The notes beneath the pieces are model-generated. The model made no database searches. It was not told the DNA's origin and worked only from the letters and a program-made list of their open reading frames with translations. The translations under genes were made by a program, and so were the position numbers. From a virus, in the IMG/VR virus record IMGVR_UViG_3300020195_000072, positions 1 to 40,064 of that record: a stretch of 40,064 nt of DNA; one strand, given 5' to 3'. The first letter of the stretch is position 1. Each line of letters begins with the position of its first letter. Below, piece by piece: positions 7,443-14,025 of this stretch.

Positions 7443-8366
7443 TTATGCCTTTGACAAAGCAAGCGCATTGACTGGAACTTTGTACATCAATCGTTTTCCT
7501 TCTGCACCACGAATTGCCATCATCATTCGCGCATCATCTTCCAAGTCCTTGAAATTCCACCTGAAAGAAAATTCGTCGCAATAGCGTTGAAGGTGCTTTT
7601 TGCTGACATGGTGAAACTGGCCCATAATTCCACGCTTTAACAAAGAGAAAAAACACTCCGCTGTATTTGTATAAGCGTCGCCATTCACATATTGACCGCT
7701 TCCATGATTTACGGTTTTATGGCCGCCGATAAATTCTTTCCCTATTCCTTTATAAGACTTCCACTCATCCGTGTAGATCGTAGAATCCTTATGGACGTTA
7801 TCGCGGATAACCTGCTTTAAAGTTTTCGCATTCACTCGCTCGACGACCCGAGTCCGAACCTTTCCATTCCGTTCAACCAAAGCCACCACGGGAACCTTAT
7901 GTTCACCACCGCGCCCACGCTTGCTTCCGCGCTTGCGCCTTGCACCAACGTAGGTTTCATCCACTTCAACGGGGCCATTTAGCAAGGAACGCATTGGCTC
8001 CATCTTCATTGCGTAGCGTATACGGTGCGCCATATGAAAAGCCGACTTGTAGGATTTAAGGCCTAAGTTACGTTGTAACTGTAAAGCGGAAAAACCCTTC
8101 TTCGAGGAGCAAAGAAGGTGAAAGCCCATGAGCCACTTTGAAAGAGGAATGTGGGAATCTTCAAAAATTGTTCCCACGGTGACGGTAAATTGTTTGCGGC
8201 AAGATTTACAACGGAGGAGGCCGGGGCGCGCGGATTTGCCATCAATGCGAACGACGTTTTCCGTATCCCCGCAATGGATACAGACAGGGCCATTCGGCCA
8301 ACGAATTTTTTCAATATGTTTCCTAGCCTGTTCTTCACTTAATTGCCCAATTTCAATTATATCCAT
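7443..8366 (-). CDS. IS1595-family (ISXO2-like) transposase
   Basis: A 307-residue DDE-type transposase. An N-terminal zinc ribbon (CIHC at 29-32, CKSC at 53-56) is followed by the ISXO2-like catalytic domain: VDETYVG (Asp136), IYTDEWKSY (Asp200), then YTNTAECFFSLLKRG (about 232-246) and the typical ending HHVSKKHLQRYCDEFSFRWN. It appears full length and intact, with GGAGG five bases before the ATG. I could not find convincing terminal inverted repeats or a target duplication, so element borders are not defined. It lies between the orphan methyltransferase and the tRNA. Confidence 0.93.
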   Translation of the reverse strand: MDIIEIGQLSEEQARKHIEKIRWPNGPVCIHCGDTENVVRIDGKSARPGLLRCKSCRKQFTVTVGTIFEDSHIPLSKWLMGFHLLCSSKKGFSALQLQRNLGLKSYKSAFHMAHRIRYAMKMEPMRSLLNGPVEVDETYVGARRKRGSKRGRGGEHKVPVVALVERNGKVRTRVVERVNAKTLKQVIRDNVHKDSTIYTDEWKSYKGIGKEFIGGHKTVNHGSGQYVNGDAYTNTAECFFSLLKRGIMGQFHHVSKKHLQRYCDEFSFRWNFKDLEDDARMMMAIRGAEGKRLMYKVPVNALALSKA

Positions 8367-8508
8367 GAAATCCTCCGAGGATTTACCGTCTCAAACTCAT
8401 GGTTAAATTGTACCATATTAAAAGAATGGATGAGGTAAAAAATAGTGGATAAAAAGGAAGGCCCTACAATGAAGAGAAGACTCGAAAGCTTTATACGGGA
8501 CTGAAATA

Positions 8509-8603
8509 AGCCGTCGCCGGATAAAGCGCGTTAAGACTGAAAAGTGCAGCCTCAAGTGTTTTCGTTCTTCGCGGGGCGAAAAAACACTTGAGGCGAGACG
8601 GCT
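8509..8603. repeat. Large nested inverted repeat 5' of the tRNA
   Basis: An outer pair AGCCGTC (8509-8515) and GACGGCT (8597-8603) encloses a perfect 14-bp stem, GCCTCAAGTGTTTT (8549-8562) with AAAACACTTGAGGC (8581-8594). It ends four bases before the tRNA. It could be a cruciform recombination site, the end of a mobile element, or a folded RNA. The short run of A's and T's inside the stem is not placed like an intrinsic terminator. Confidence 0.75.
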
Positions 8604-8607
8604 TCTA

Positions 8608-8707
8608 GCCGGGTTGGTGGAACAGGCATACACAGCAAGCTTGGAACTTGCCGCTTCTAGTCCTTGTGACAAAAGGTAGCATACGGGTTCGAATCCCGTA
8701 CCCGGCA
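8608..8707 (+). tRNA. Class II (long-variable-arm) tRNA, Leu-like body, apparent UGG anticodon
   Basis: The acceptor stem GCCGGGT/ACCCGGC pairs fully, with A73 as discriminator and no encoded CCA. The T arm is ACGGG-TTCGAAT-CCCGT. The D arm GTG...CAC carries GG in its loop. The anticodon stem GCAAG/CTTGC has loop CTTGGAA, which puts TGG at 34-36. The variable region is about 30 nt and can fold internally (CCTT/AAGG within GCT/AGC). A73, D arm and long variable arm are leucine- or serine-like, whereas UGG would read the proline codon CCA, and G37, usual in tRNA-Pro, is A. It may be a chimeric, decoy or decaying tRNA. Confidence 0.6.
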
Positions 8708-8762
8708 CAAATTTGTTAGTATTATAGTTGAAAAATAAGCCTAAATCAAGAGGGAGCGTTAT

Positions 8763-9311
8763 ATGAAAAAGGAAAATGGCAGCGGACAAGATTCTAAAAC
8801 CCCTGGAAAGAAAAGGATACGAAGCCCCAACTATCCCGCTATTGACCTGATGGAGGCTGTAGCTAAAATTGAGGCAATCTATGCCAATGATAAACGGCAA
8901 GCTTCCCATGTTGACGCTATTGCAGATCATTGGGGATATAAACGTGGTAGTAGCAGGGTTTTTCTCCACTTGGCTGCATTAAAAAGCTTTGGCCTGATGG
9001 AAAAAGCTGGTGAAGATGGTAGGCATTTAAAATTAACCAGTCTTGGCGTAGATATTGCCTTGGAGGATAAGGATACAATTTCATATAAGGAACTCTTAAA
9101 AAAGGCCGCATTAACTCCTCAAATTCATTCTACTACAAAAGGAGGAATTTCTAATATGAATCCAACAAGTTTTTTTACTCAATCATTACCCCTATCAACT
9201 GGAACAGCCGCCTTCCTTATTCCCATTAATATGGATGAGCAAGACAAGAAGAAGCTATTGAGCGTGTTAGAATTTATCAAAAATATTTACTTATCTGATG
9301 AAGAGAAATAA
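8763..9311 (+). CDS. Winged-helix-type regulator-like protein, host-like
   Basis: 182 residues on the opposite strand from the phage genes, with GAGGGAG upstream. A basic N-terminus (KKRIRSPNYPAIDL) leads to a helical domain with a winged-helix character (HVDAIADHWGYKRGSSRVFLHLAALKSFGLMEKAG, then a strand LKLTSLG), about residues 20-100. The tail ends with a separate short helical segment (MDEQDKKKLLSVLEFI). I recognise this arrangement from unnamed bacterial and archaeal proteins and know no function. AT-rich base use, strand and the tRNA neighbour suggest DNA brought into the phage. Confidence 0.7.
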   Translation: MKKENGSGQDSKTPGKKRIRSPNYPAIDLMEAVAKIEAIYANDKRQASHVDAIADHWGYKRGSSRVFLHLAALKSFGLMEKAGEDGRHLKLTSLGVDIALEDKDTISYKELLKKAALTPQIHSTTKGGISNMNPTSFFTQSLPLSTGTAAFLIPINMDEQDKKKLLSVLEFIKNIYLSDEEK

Positions 9312-9426
9312 GAAAGAGAAAAATATTTCTTTATCGCCACTCTCCCCTGATGAGGCCTTAAAAGCCGCCCTATTAGTCCCATTCACTCCTCCCAAAAAGT
9401 CTAAATCCAAAAAGAAGAAAAAATAA
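9298..9426 (+). CDS. 42-residue Lys-rich small protein
   Basis: Overlaps the end of the winged-helix-type gene by 14 nt, in another frame. The middle (LSPLSPDEALKAALLVPFTPP) looks like the short SPEEAL-type motif seen in many tiny bacterial proteins. It ends with a run of lysines that could contact nucleic acid. It is probably translated together with the upstream gene. Confidence 0.5.
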   Translation: MKRNKKEKNISLSPLSPDEALKAALLVPFTPPKKSKSKKKKK

Positions 9427-9472
9427 ACTTCATGCCGTTAAACCCGCTTCTCGTCGGAGTGGTTTGTGAAGT
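9427..9472. terminator. Candidate hairpin between convergent genes
   Basis: ACTTCA (9427-9432) pairs with TGAAGT (9467-9472), and AAACC (9440-9444) with GGTTT (9461-9465). It lies exactly between the 3' ends of the rightward island genes and the leftward nuclease gene, as expected for a shared terminator. There is no strong T run, so termination is uncertain. Confidence 0.4.
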
Positions 9473-9487
9473 ACATAAGCGCCATTG

Positions 9488-10243
9488 TTATTTACAAGTG
9501 TCTTTAAGCCGTTTCGTGCAACGGTAGAACTGCAAGGCGCATAGGAATAGCTCTTTGTCATGTGCTATCGGCGTCGGAACTACCCGCGCTTCAAAGTCGT
9601 TCCCGGTCTTTGGGATATGGAGGATCAGGCGTTGTTCAATTGGTGGACATTCCATTTCCTCTAAAGCAATTTGAAGGCCAGCGGTTTGGACGTAGTATTC
9701 GGGATGAATCCCGCTAGAAGTCTTGAAATCTCCGAGGGTAAACTTACCGTCAACTATGGCTAGAAAGTCCAAAATGCCCGCGAATTTGTGCGTTTCCGAG
9801 CCTACTTGAAGCTCCGAAGCGATCCATTCAACCTTGTGCTTTTCCAGCCAACCAAAGAACAGTTTGACCGCGTTTTGAACCTCTGGAACTTCAAGTTCAA
9901 GTAAAGGTTCCTGACTTTCCTTGATATAGGTTTCGATCAGTTCATGGGCGCGGGTTCCGTTATCCGCGGCTTTGTCCCGCTTCATGCGCCAGGCATTCTT
10001 TCCCGCCATAACCACGGATTTTATTTCACTGGTTAATTGATTTGTCAGGATCTTCGCCTTAAACTTCTCATCCAAATTCTTGAGAATGTATTCAACCGTC
10101 TCCTTTGCCGCCCAAGGCGCAAGCCATTCTTTCGGCATCATGCCCGACACCGTAGTGCAGCCTGGAACCATCTCGCCTTTGAGGATATGGACATGTTCCT
10201 CGGCTTCAAACCGAAGGTCTATTTTTTTGAGTTCAAGTTTCAT
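9488..10243 (-). CDS. PD-(D/E)XK nuclease, RecB/Cas4-like phage exonuclease
   Basis: A 251-residue nuclease expected to resect DNA ends for phage recombination. Motifs are GTRAHELIE (96-104, with His100), Glu144 in ASELQV, GILDF (Asp159), and GDFKTSS (Asp172, Lys174), followed by the QTAGLQIAL helix (186-194). This is the RecB-type PD-(D/E)XK signature. The gene starts at TGATG on the stop of the SSB-like gene, so the two are coupled, matching exonuclease-plus-annealing/SSB pairs in phages. Confidence 0.85.
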   Translation of the reverse strand: MKLELKKIDLRFEAEEHVHILKGEMVPGCTTVSGMMPKEWLAPWAAKETVEYILKNLDEKFKAKILTNQLTSEIKSVVMAGKNAWRMKRDKAADNGTRAHELIETYIKESQEPLLELEVPEVQNAVKLFFGWLEKHKVEWIASELQVGSETHKFAGILDFLAIVDGKFTLGDFKTSSGIHPEYYVQTAGLQIALEEMECPPIEQRLILHIPKTGNDFEARVVPTPIAHDKELFLCALQFYRCTKRLKDTCK

Positions 10244-10803
10244 CAGAACGCGAGCGGCTCTTCATCGGGAGATATAGCATCTCCTAAAGTCTCGGTATTC
10301 GACGGATCATCTACCGACTTAAATTGAAACTCCTTCACCCAATCGGGAAAACTCCGTTTGTTTTCAGGAACCATCGGCTGCGCGTTCTTAATCAGTTTGG
10401 AAATGCTTGAGATACGAACTTTGGCCGCGTCTCCTTCACCCTTATGGATGATTCCCAACATGGCGTTTACTCCGATCAACTTTTCTAGGTCAAAGCCCTT
10501 CAACTCTTCTTCCGTGAACGGACGGCCTCTCCAGCTTTCAAGGACAGCCCGGAGCGTCGATTTCTTATGAAGCGAGAGCGTATACCAGGCGTTGATAGTC
10601 ATGCGCTTCCCCGCATACTCACCGGACGGAATTGCTTCATCAATTTCGAAGGCTATGACGATTTTATGCTGCACCTTTTCTTCGCCTTGATAGACAGACC
10701 TTTGCCAACCTAAATCCCAGACGTCATAACAGGCTCCCTGTGACGTACCCGCTGGAACCTTGAAATACTCTTTTTGGCTTCCCTCTTTTGCAAGTATTGG
10801 CAT
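10243..10803 (-). CDS. Phage SSB-like/recombination accessory protein
   Basis: 186 residues, mostly beta, with the pattern I associate with phage single-strand-binding-type proteins encoded beside RecB-like nucleases: VPAGTSQGACYDVWDLG, a strand KIVIAFEID, then YTLSLHKKSTLRAVLESWRGRPF and IGVNAMLGIIHK. The C-terminal tail is acidic (SPDEEPLAF) and ends in Phe, as in SSB proteins. ATG directly follows the previous stop. The functional call rests on pattern and context, not on a catalytic motif. Confidence 0.65.
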   Translation of the reverse strand: MPILAKEGSQKEYFKVPAGTSQGACYDVWDLGWQRSVYQGEEKVQHKIVIAFEIDEAIPSGEYAGKRMTINAWYTLSLHKKSTLRAVLESWRGRPFTEEELKGFDLEKLIGVNAMLGIIHKGEGDAAKVRISSISKLIKNAQPMVPENKRSFPDWVKEFQFKSVDDPSNTETLGDAISPDEEPLAF

Positions 10804-11031
10804 TTAAGCTACCCCCTCTTGGATTCTGTTGTATTGAGCGTCCACCATAGCGTCTTGCTCTTGCTTGATGAATTTCTCTTGCTTCCAGCACTCCGTTTCT
10901 AAGTCGCAAAGCTTGGAAATGATTCTTGCTTTGCTTGGGCCATCTGGCATAAACTCCTCAACTTCTGTCCTGATTCTCCAAACCCTGTTTTCCAGGTCTT
11001 CCACGAACTTAATTTGATCCTGTTCATTCAT
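10804..11031 (-). CDS. 75-residue helical protein
   Basis: A charged, coiled-coil-like protein (IKFVEDLENRVWRIRTEVEEFM...LCDLETECWKQEKFIKQEQDAM) preceded by GGGAGGGG seven bases before the ATG. It abuts the SSB-like gene with no spacing. The length and composition resemble small phage proteins that pair with tail or recombination factors, but no family is recognised. Confidence 0.7.
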   Translation of the reverse strand: MNEQDQIKFVEDLENRVWRIRTEVEEFMPDGPSKARIISKLCDLETECWKQEKFIKQEQDAMVDAQYNRIQEGVA

Positions 11032-11049
11032 TTTTGTTCCCCTCCCTCT

Positions 11050-11259
11050 CTAACAATGTTCTCGGTAAAACGCATCAGCCTTTTCATCTTCTGTATACGG
11101 CCCCCTCTGTTTCACATACGCGCTCATACCTCGTTTAGCGGCTTCATCCTCCAAGGCATTCTTAAGATCAGCCCGAAAGGTTTTGAAGTTAAACTCGTTA
11201 TCGACGAACTTGTTTTGCAGCAACCATTCGCGGTAACTCAAGTCGAGAATTGAAATCAT
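11050..11259 (-). CDS. 69-residue small protein, last of the overlap chain
   Basis: I start it at MISILDLSYREWLLQNKF because that ATG overlaps the previous stop (ATGA); the frame is open further upstream. It is charged and helical, with AAKRGMSAYVKQRGPYTEDEKADAFYREHC at the end (split here by a Gly-Pro turn). It lies in the early gene chain. No function is recognised. Confidence 0.65.
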   Translation of the reverse strand: MISILDLSYREWLLQNKFVDNEFNFKTFRADLKNALEDEAAKRGMSAYVKQRGPYTEDEKADAFYREHC

Positions 11260-11399
11260 AAATGTTTGCCCCTTTTCCAGATTTGAGCCCAACCGGAAAA
11301 TCTGGGCCATTCCCAGCGATTCCGGCACTTCCACGCTTTCTGCAAGAAAAGTCCAACTCCGAAACCCAGGATGCAGAGACCGATTTTCAGGATCATCAT
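11256..11399 (-). CDS. 47-residue single-pass membrane protein
   Basis: An N-terminal hydrophobic helix (ILKIGLCILGFGVGLFL) is followed by a basic, Trp-rich tail (KAWKCRNRWEWPRF). It is joined by 4-nt overlaps to the genes before and after it. Probably an inner-membrane micro-protein with its tail in the cytoplasm. Confidence 0.6.
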   Translation of the reverse strand: MMILKIGLCILGFGVGLFLQKAWKCRNRWEWPRFSGWAQIWKRGKHL

Positions 11400-11548
11400 T
11401 TACCTCGGACGAGACGGATGGCTGCTAAAGTTAGATCTAGAGCATTCATTCCATCACCAGAATAATTTGATTTGGAATATTTAACCCACTCATTTAGAGC
11501 TTCCAACATTTTAGAGGTACCGTCATCGGATATGGTTTTATTAATCAT
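11396..11548 (-). CDS. 50-residue small protein
   Basis: MINKTISDDGTSKMLEALNE... reads as a soluble helical protein with a basic end (AIRLVRGK). ATGA overlaps occur at both ends. Unknown family; the coupling supports real translation. Confidence 0.6.
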   Translation of the reverse strand: MINKTISDDGTSKMLEALNEWVKYSKSNYSGDGMNALDLTLAAIRLVRGK

Positions 11549-11700
11549 TTCTGAAATATCGCAGTCATAATACTTGGCCTAGATTTCTTGGTTCTTTGCT
11601 CAATATGAACCACGCCAGCGGGTAAATCCTTGATGATATGTAGAGCCATCACTAAAAGGACTGTCCCGACTCCCCAGGTTTTGATCTGCCCCGTCTTCAT
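11545..11700 (-). CDS. 51-residue membrane protein
   Basis: A hydrophobic stretch (VGTVLLVMALHII) near the N-terminus is followed by a charged tail (IEQRTKKSRPS). ATGA overlaps occur at both ends. A membrane micro-protein of the early operon, function unknown. Confidence 0.55.
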   Translation of the reverse strand: MKTGQIKTWGVGTVLLVMALHIIKDLPAGVVHIEQRTKKSRPSIMTAIFQK

Positions 11701-11858
11701 TTTTGGCCTCCCCAGTACTCTTTGCGCTTGTTCTTACATTCGCCATTATGTCCGAATCTCTTGTAGCAACGGAACTGCGTCTTCCCTAAGAAATACGGCT
11801 GAAACTTGTTTCTTGACTCTCTCGTAAAGTACCCCGGCGGGTATTGAAGACAGGTCAC
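11697..11858 (-). CDS. 53-residue Cys/aromatic-rich protein
   Basis: Starts at GTG overlapping the previous stop (GTGA). Rich in Tyr, Phe and Lys, with RCYKRFGHNGECKNKRK, which could hold a small metal or nucleic-acid-binding knuckle. A longer start at 11879 exists but would overlap the previous gene more. Confidence 0.5.
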   Translation of the reverse strand: MTCLQYPPGYFTRESRNKFQPYFLGKTQFRCYKRFGHNGECKNKRKEYWGGQK

Positions 11859-11995
11859 TGCAGGACCGCCACAGCCCAATCGCCCCGCGTGATGAACGGT
11901 TCAAGCTTCGGATCAAGGTAAAAATCATCCAATCTCACCACGATAGCGGGAGCAAAGAAGGGGTAAGATTTTAGTTTACGGGTGATGCAGGTCAC
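11855..11995 (-). CDS. 46-residue small protein
   Basis: GTG start overlapping the HTH gene stop (GTGA), reading MTCITRKLKSYPFFAPAI..., with an acidic middle (RLDDFYLDPKLEPF). It is the first of the micro-ORFs after the HTH protein. No family recognised. Confidence 0.5.
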   Translation of the reverse strand: MTCITRKLKSYPFFAPAIVVRLDDFYLDPKLEPFITRGDWAVAVLQ

Positions 11996-12198
11996 GATCT
12001 CGCTCCGTCCTTTCTCATACGATTATCCAAACTACTCTTAACAAACCGCCAATGATTCCCCACTTTACCTGCGGTCGGGAGCTCGCCCTTATTCGCCTTA
12101 TCCCTGACCCTGCCGGGGCTCATGCTAAGGTAAACGGCCACCTGTGCCGATGTCATGCGCGGTTCGTAGGGGATTTGGACTTCTTTGCGTTGGCTCAT
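11992..12198 (-). CDS. Excisionase-like helix-turn-helix protein
   Basis: 68 residues: MTSAQVAVYLSMSPGRVRD is the helix-turn-helix, then a wing (ANKGELPTAGKVGNHWRF). This is the MerR/excisionase-type (HTH_17) layout that binds DNA near attachment sites or early promoters. GGAG lies 8 nt before the chosen ATG; another ATG 15 nt upstream has no site. It is the first clear gene downstream of the leftward early promoter and next to an integrase remnant, so a former excisionase/regulator role is plausible. Confidence 0.75.
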   Translation of the reverse strand: MSQRKEVQIPYEPRMTSAQVAVYLSMSPGRVRDKANKGELPTAGKVGNHWRFVKSSLDNRMRKDGARS

Positions 12199-12589
12199 TT
12201 CGATATCTCCCATTTCGTTACAAGGAATTTACAATTCGTTCAAGTTTCAGTTTTACGCTTGTGCTACAGTGAAGACCTTCACTTCGGGCCATCTTTGACG
12301 CTTTCCTGCGAAAAGAAATCAGATTAAAAGGATTGATATTGAAAGAAGGGGATAGTAAAATCAAAGCCGGAATAGGAATTCCCACCTTGAGAGCGGTATT
12401 TCCATGTCCCGGCTTTTTAGATTTGAGTGCAGCCCCAATTCCACTTGAGCAAACTGCACCCATTTCGATTAAATCTGATTTGGGCGTAAAAAAAAGCTCT
12501 CTTGCGGTGGAATTGGTTGTGCTCACGTTTCAAGAACCTCGGTACTTCGTTTTAGGATTCCCGCGCTCGTTGCGCTGGGTTACTAATCT
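12199..12589. other. Control-region stretch without a confident gene
   Basis: Frames of about 100 codons exist on both strands (12218-12526 leftward from GTG; 12333-12614 rightward from TTG), overlapping and with unusual composition, so neither is called. AAATCAGATT (about 12322) recurs inverted at about 12473. This is probably the leader of the leftward early transcript, possibly with regulatory structure. Confidence 0.4.
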
Positions 12590-12784
12590 ATGGCTAAAAA
12601 AATTGGTTTCTTAACTTCTGACGAGCTTGAGCAATTTACGGCTTCGGAGCGTCGCGTTCTTAAGAAATGTCTCTCGATTATTTTTCAAGAAGATCGCTCC
12701 AAGCTGAAATCAATGAACTTAAGAAACGCTAGAACGATCCAACAAGGAAAGTATAGTAATACTTTGACTTCATGTCAATACTAA
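12590..12784 (+). CDS. 64-residue helical protein, tentative
   Basis: MAKKIGFLTSDELEQF... reads as a plausible charged helical protein. It has no Shine-Dalgarno sequence, and its last 35 bases contain the leftward early promoter, which would be an unusual overlap. It could be a small rightward regulator co-transcribed with the RHH gene, or a chance frame. Confidence 0.35.
   Translation: MAKKIGFLTSDELEQFTASERRVLKKCLSIIFQEDRSKLKSMNLRNARTIQQGKYSNTLTSCQY
12750..12778 (-). promoter_or_regulatory. Strong leftward sigma-70-type early promoter with dyad
   Basis: Read on the minus strand: TTGACA (12778-12773), a 17-nt spacer, TATACT (12755-12750). The spacer and -35 contain TTGAC-n5-GTCAA and AGTAATACT dyads, good candidates for an operator. 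The promoter lies 20 bp from the divergent RHH gene. It points at the HTH gene and the early chain. This suggests RHH repression of early transcription, as in a simple lysogeny switch (inference). Confidence 0.65.
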
Positions 12785-12797
12785 AATAGAACTATTT

Positions 12798-13346
12798 ATG
12801 GCTAAACAAACTAAGCGGGAATCTCTCGATTTCTCGACGGTAATCAGATTGCCCGATGAACTTGCAAATAAATTGAAGGCTTTAGCTGTTAAAAATAATC
12901 GTTCATTAAATTCAGAATTTATCGAAATATTTAAGGCCACCTTACACCACGGCAAGGACATCGGCGGGATTCAACCGGCAGGGGGGACTGACGCAATGCT
13001 AGAAACGGCGCAAACCTACCGCAAGGACGTTTTCACCATCGGCATCATCGACCGCCTGATTCAACCCAACACCCTCATGGACATCAACCCCGACTCTCTC
13101 GAACGCTATAAGGCGCTCAGAAAGGATCAGGGGAAGAAAGAAGCCACGATCAACCGGGATCTGGGGCTCTTTAAGGCTATGATGAACCGGGCCGTGGAGT
13201 GGGGCTATTTTGTGCGCAGTCCGGTCAAGTCCGTGAAGAAGTTGCGCGAGCCCAGGAACCGCCCCCAATGCTTCACGCTTCCCCAAATAAAAACCCCCGG
13301 CCCAGGGGAGCCGAGGCTCTCAAGAATTATAGTAGTTTTAGGCTGA
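12798..13346 (+). pseudogene. RHH DNA-binding domain fused to truncated tyrosine integrase
   Basis: 182 codons. Residues 1-50 (FSTVIRLPDELANKLKALA, NRSLNSEFIEIF) form an Arc/MetJ-type ribbon-helix-helix. From about residue 70 it becomes the core-binding (SAM-like) domain of a phage integrase: DINPDSLERYKALRKDQGKK, ATINRDLGLFKAMMNRAVEWG, then SPVKSVKKLREPRNRPQCFTL. It ends where the catalytic domain should begin, reading on into the neighbouring terminator. The RHH part is AT-rich and the integrase part GC-rich, so a deletion joined two genes near 12955. The RHH part may still act as a repressor; recombinase activity is not possible. Confidence 0.75.
13285..13316 (-). terminator. Intrinsic terminator closing the late operon
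   Basis: On the minus strand CCTCGGC (13316-13310) pairs with GCCGGGG (13301-13295), a 7-bp stem with one G-U pair and an 8-nt loop, followed directly by GTTTTTATTT. It lies 11 nt after the last lysis-module gene and inside the end of the integrase remnant. Confidence 0.85.
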
Positions 13347-13509
13347 AGCTGTTCCCAGAAAACCCTTGAATCAGCCAGAGGACGATAGCCACAACTGCCA
13401 CCACTAGAATCACATTTTTAATCGGTGTTGGCATTGGGATATAGGTTAAGATTAGCCAAAGTAGAAACCCGATCAGAGCAATTCCTAGAATAAGTTGGAC
13501 GAGTGCCAT
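13327..13509 (-). CDS. 60-residue two-helix membrane protein (Thivi_2564-like)
   Basis: MALVQLILGIALIGFLLW is the first helix, TYIPMP a short turn, and NVILVVAVVAIVLWLI the second. This is the compact architecture of a small membrane protein found in many bacteria and phages (the Thivi_2564-like type, as I recall). AAGGAG precedes the ATG. As last gene of the lysis module it could be a holin or antiholin, but that is not shown. Confidence 0.75.
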   Translation of the reverse strand: MALVQLILGIALIGFLLWLILTYIPMPTPIKNVILVVAVVAIVLWLIQGFSGNSFSLKLL

Positions 13510-13519
13510 TTGATTCTCC

Positions 13520-13972
13520 TTAAGAAGGTAGCTTTTTAGTATCTTTCGGCGGCGCCTGAACTCCCAGGTTTTGAGAGGCGGCCATAGCGGCCGCAATTGC
13601 GCTTTGAGCCGTCACCATCCACGCTGGGTTAATCCCACCATCATGCAAGGACGTAAGCGAAGTTGAAACGATCCCCAACACTCCAACCCAAAACTCAGTT
13701 GATTTCAATGTCGGCCTAATCGCGTTCTGATCTAGTTTCGCCATCCCACGGGTGATGTTGTACAAGCCCGTCAGGATGACCGTAATTAAAAGGCTCACCT
13801 GTTCAGGGATGATTCCACTAAATGCGGCCACCATAGATAGGAGCGATCCTATCACCGTCACCCAAAAGCTCGGCGTTCGGTAGCCAGCCTTGAAGCCTTT
13901 GATCCCGCTGATCAATTCCGTCGCTGGTTCCCTCACCTTAAACAACAATTTAATCTTTTCCAAAATGCTCAT
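13520..13972 (-). CDS. Holin-like four-helix membrane protein
   Basis: 150 residues with a basic N-terminus and four hydrophobic segments in two similar halves: PSFWVTVIGSLLSMVAAF...ISLLITVILTG-type, then TEFWVGVLGIVSTSL...SAIAAAMAAS. The repeated FWV-x-V-x-G start suggests an internal duplication. AAGGAGG precedes the ATG by 7 nt. Position beside the NlpC/P60 enzyme and size suggest the holin that lets the lysin reach the wall. Confidence 0.65.
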   Translation of the reverse strand: MSILEKIKLLFKVREPATELISGIKGFKAGYRTPSFWVTVIGSLLSMVAAFSGIIPEQVSLLITVILTGLYNITRGMAKLDQNAIRPTLKSTEFWVGVLGIVSTSLTSLHDGGINPAWMVTAQSAIAAAMAASQNLGVQAPPKDTKKLPS

Positions 13973-14025
13973 TGTCTCGCCTCCTTTTACGTCGTATCCT
14001 GTGTAAGTGAAGCGACCGCTCCACC

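Noticed and set aside
8381-8395. 15-bp match ATTTACCGTCTCAAA also at 39631-39645, considered as a transposon end
   Set aside because: A match of this length is expected about once by chance in 40 kb, and no inverted partner was found on the other side of the transposase.
8509-8603. Integron attC-type site
   Set aside because: Paired arms exist but the conserved attC core triplets and cassette layout are not seen.
8418-8969. 183-codon leftward frame across the tRNA
   Set aside because: It runs antisense through the tRNA and the cruciform and into the winged-helix-type gene, with no ribosome site.
12218-12614. Opposing frames of about 100 codons (12218-12526 leftward, 12333-12614 rightward)
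   Set aside because: They overlap each other, use non-ATG starts and have unusual composition; treated as control region.
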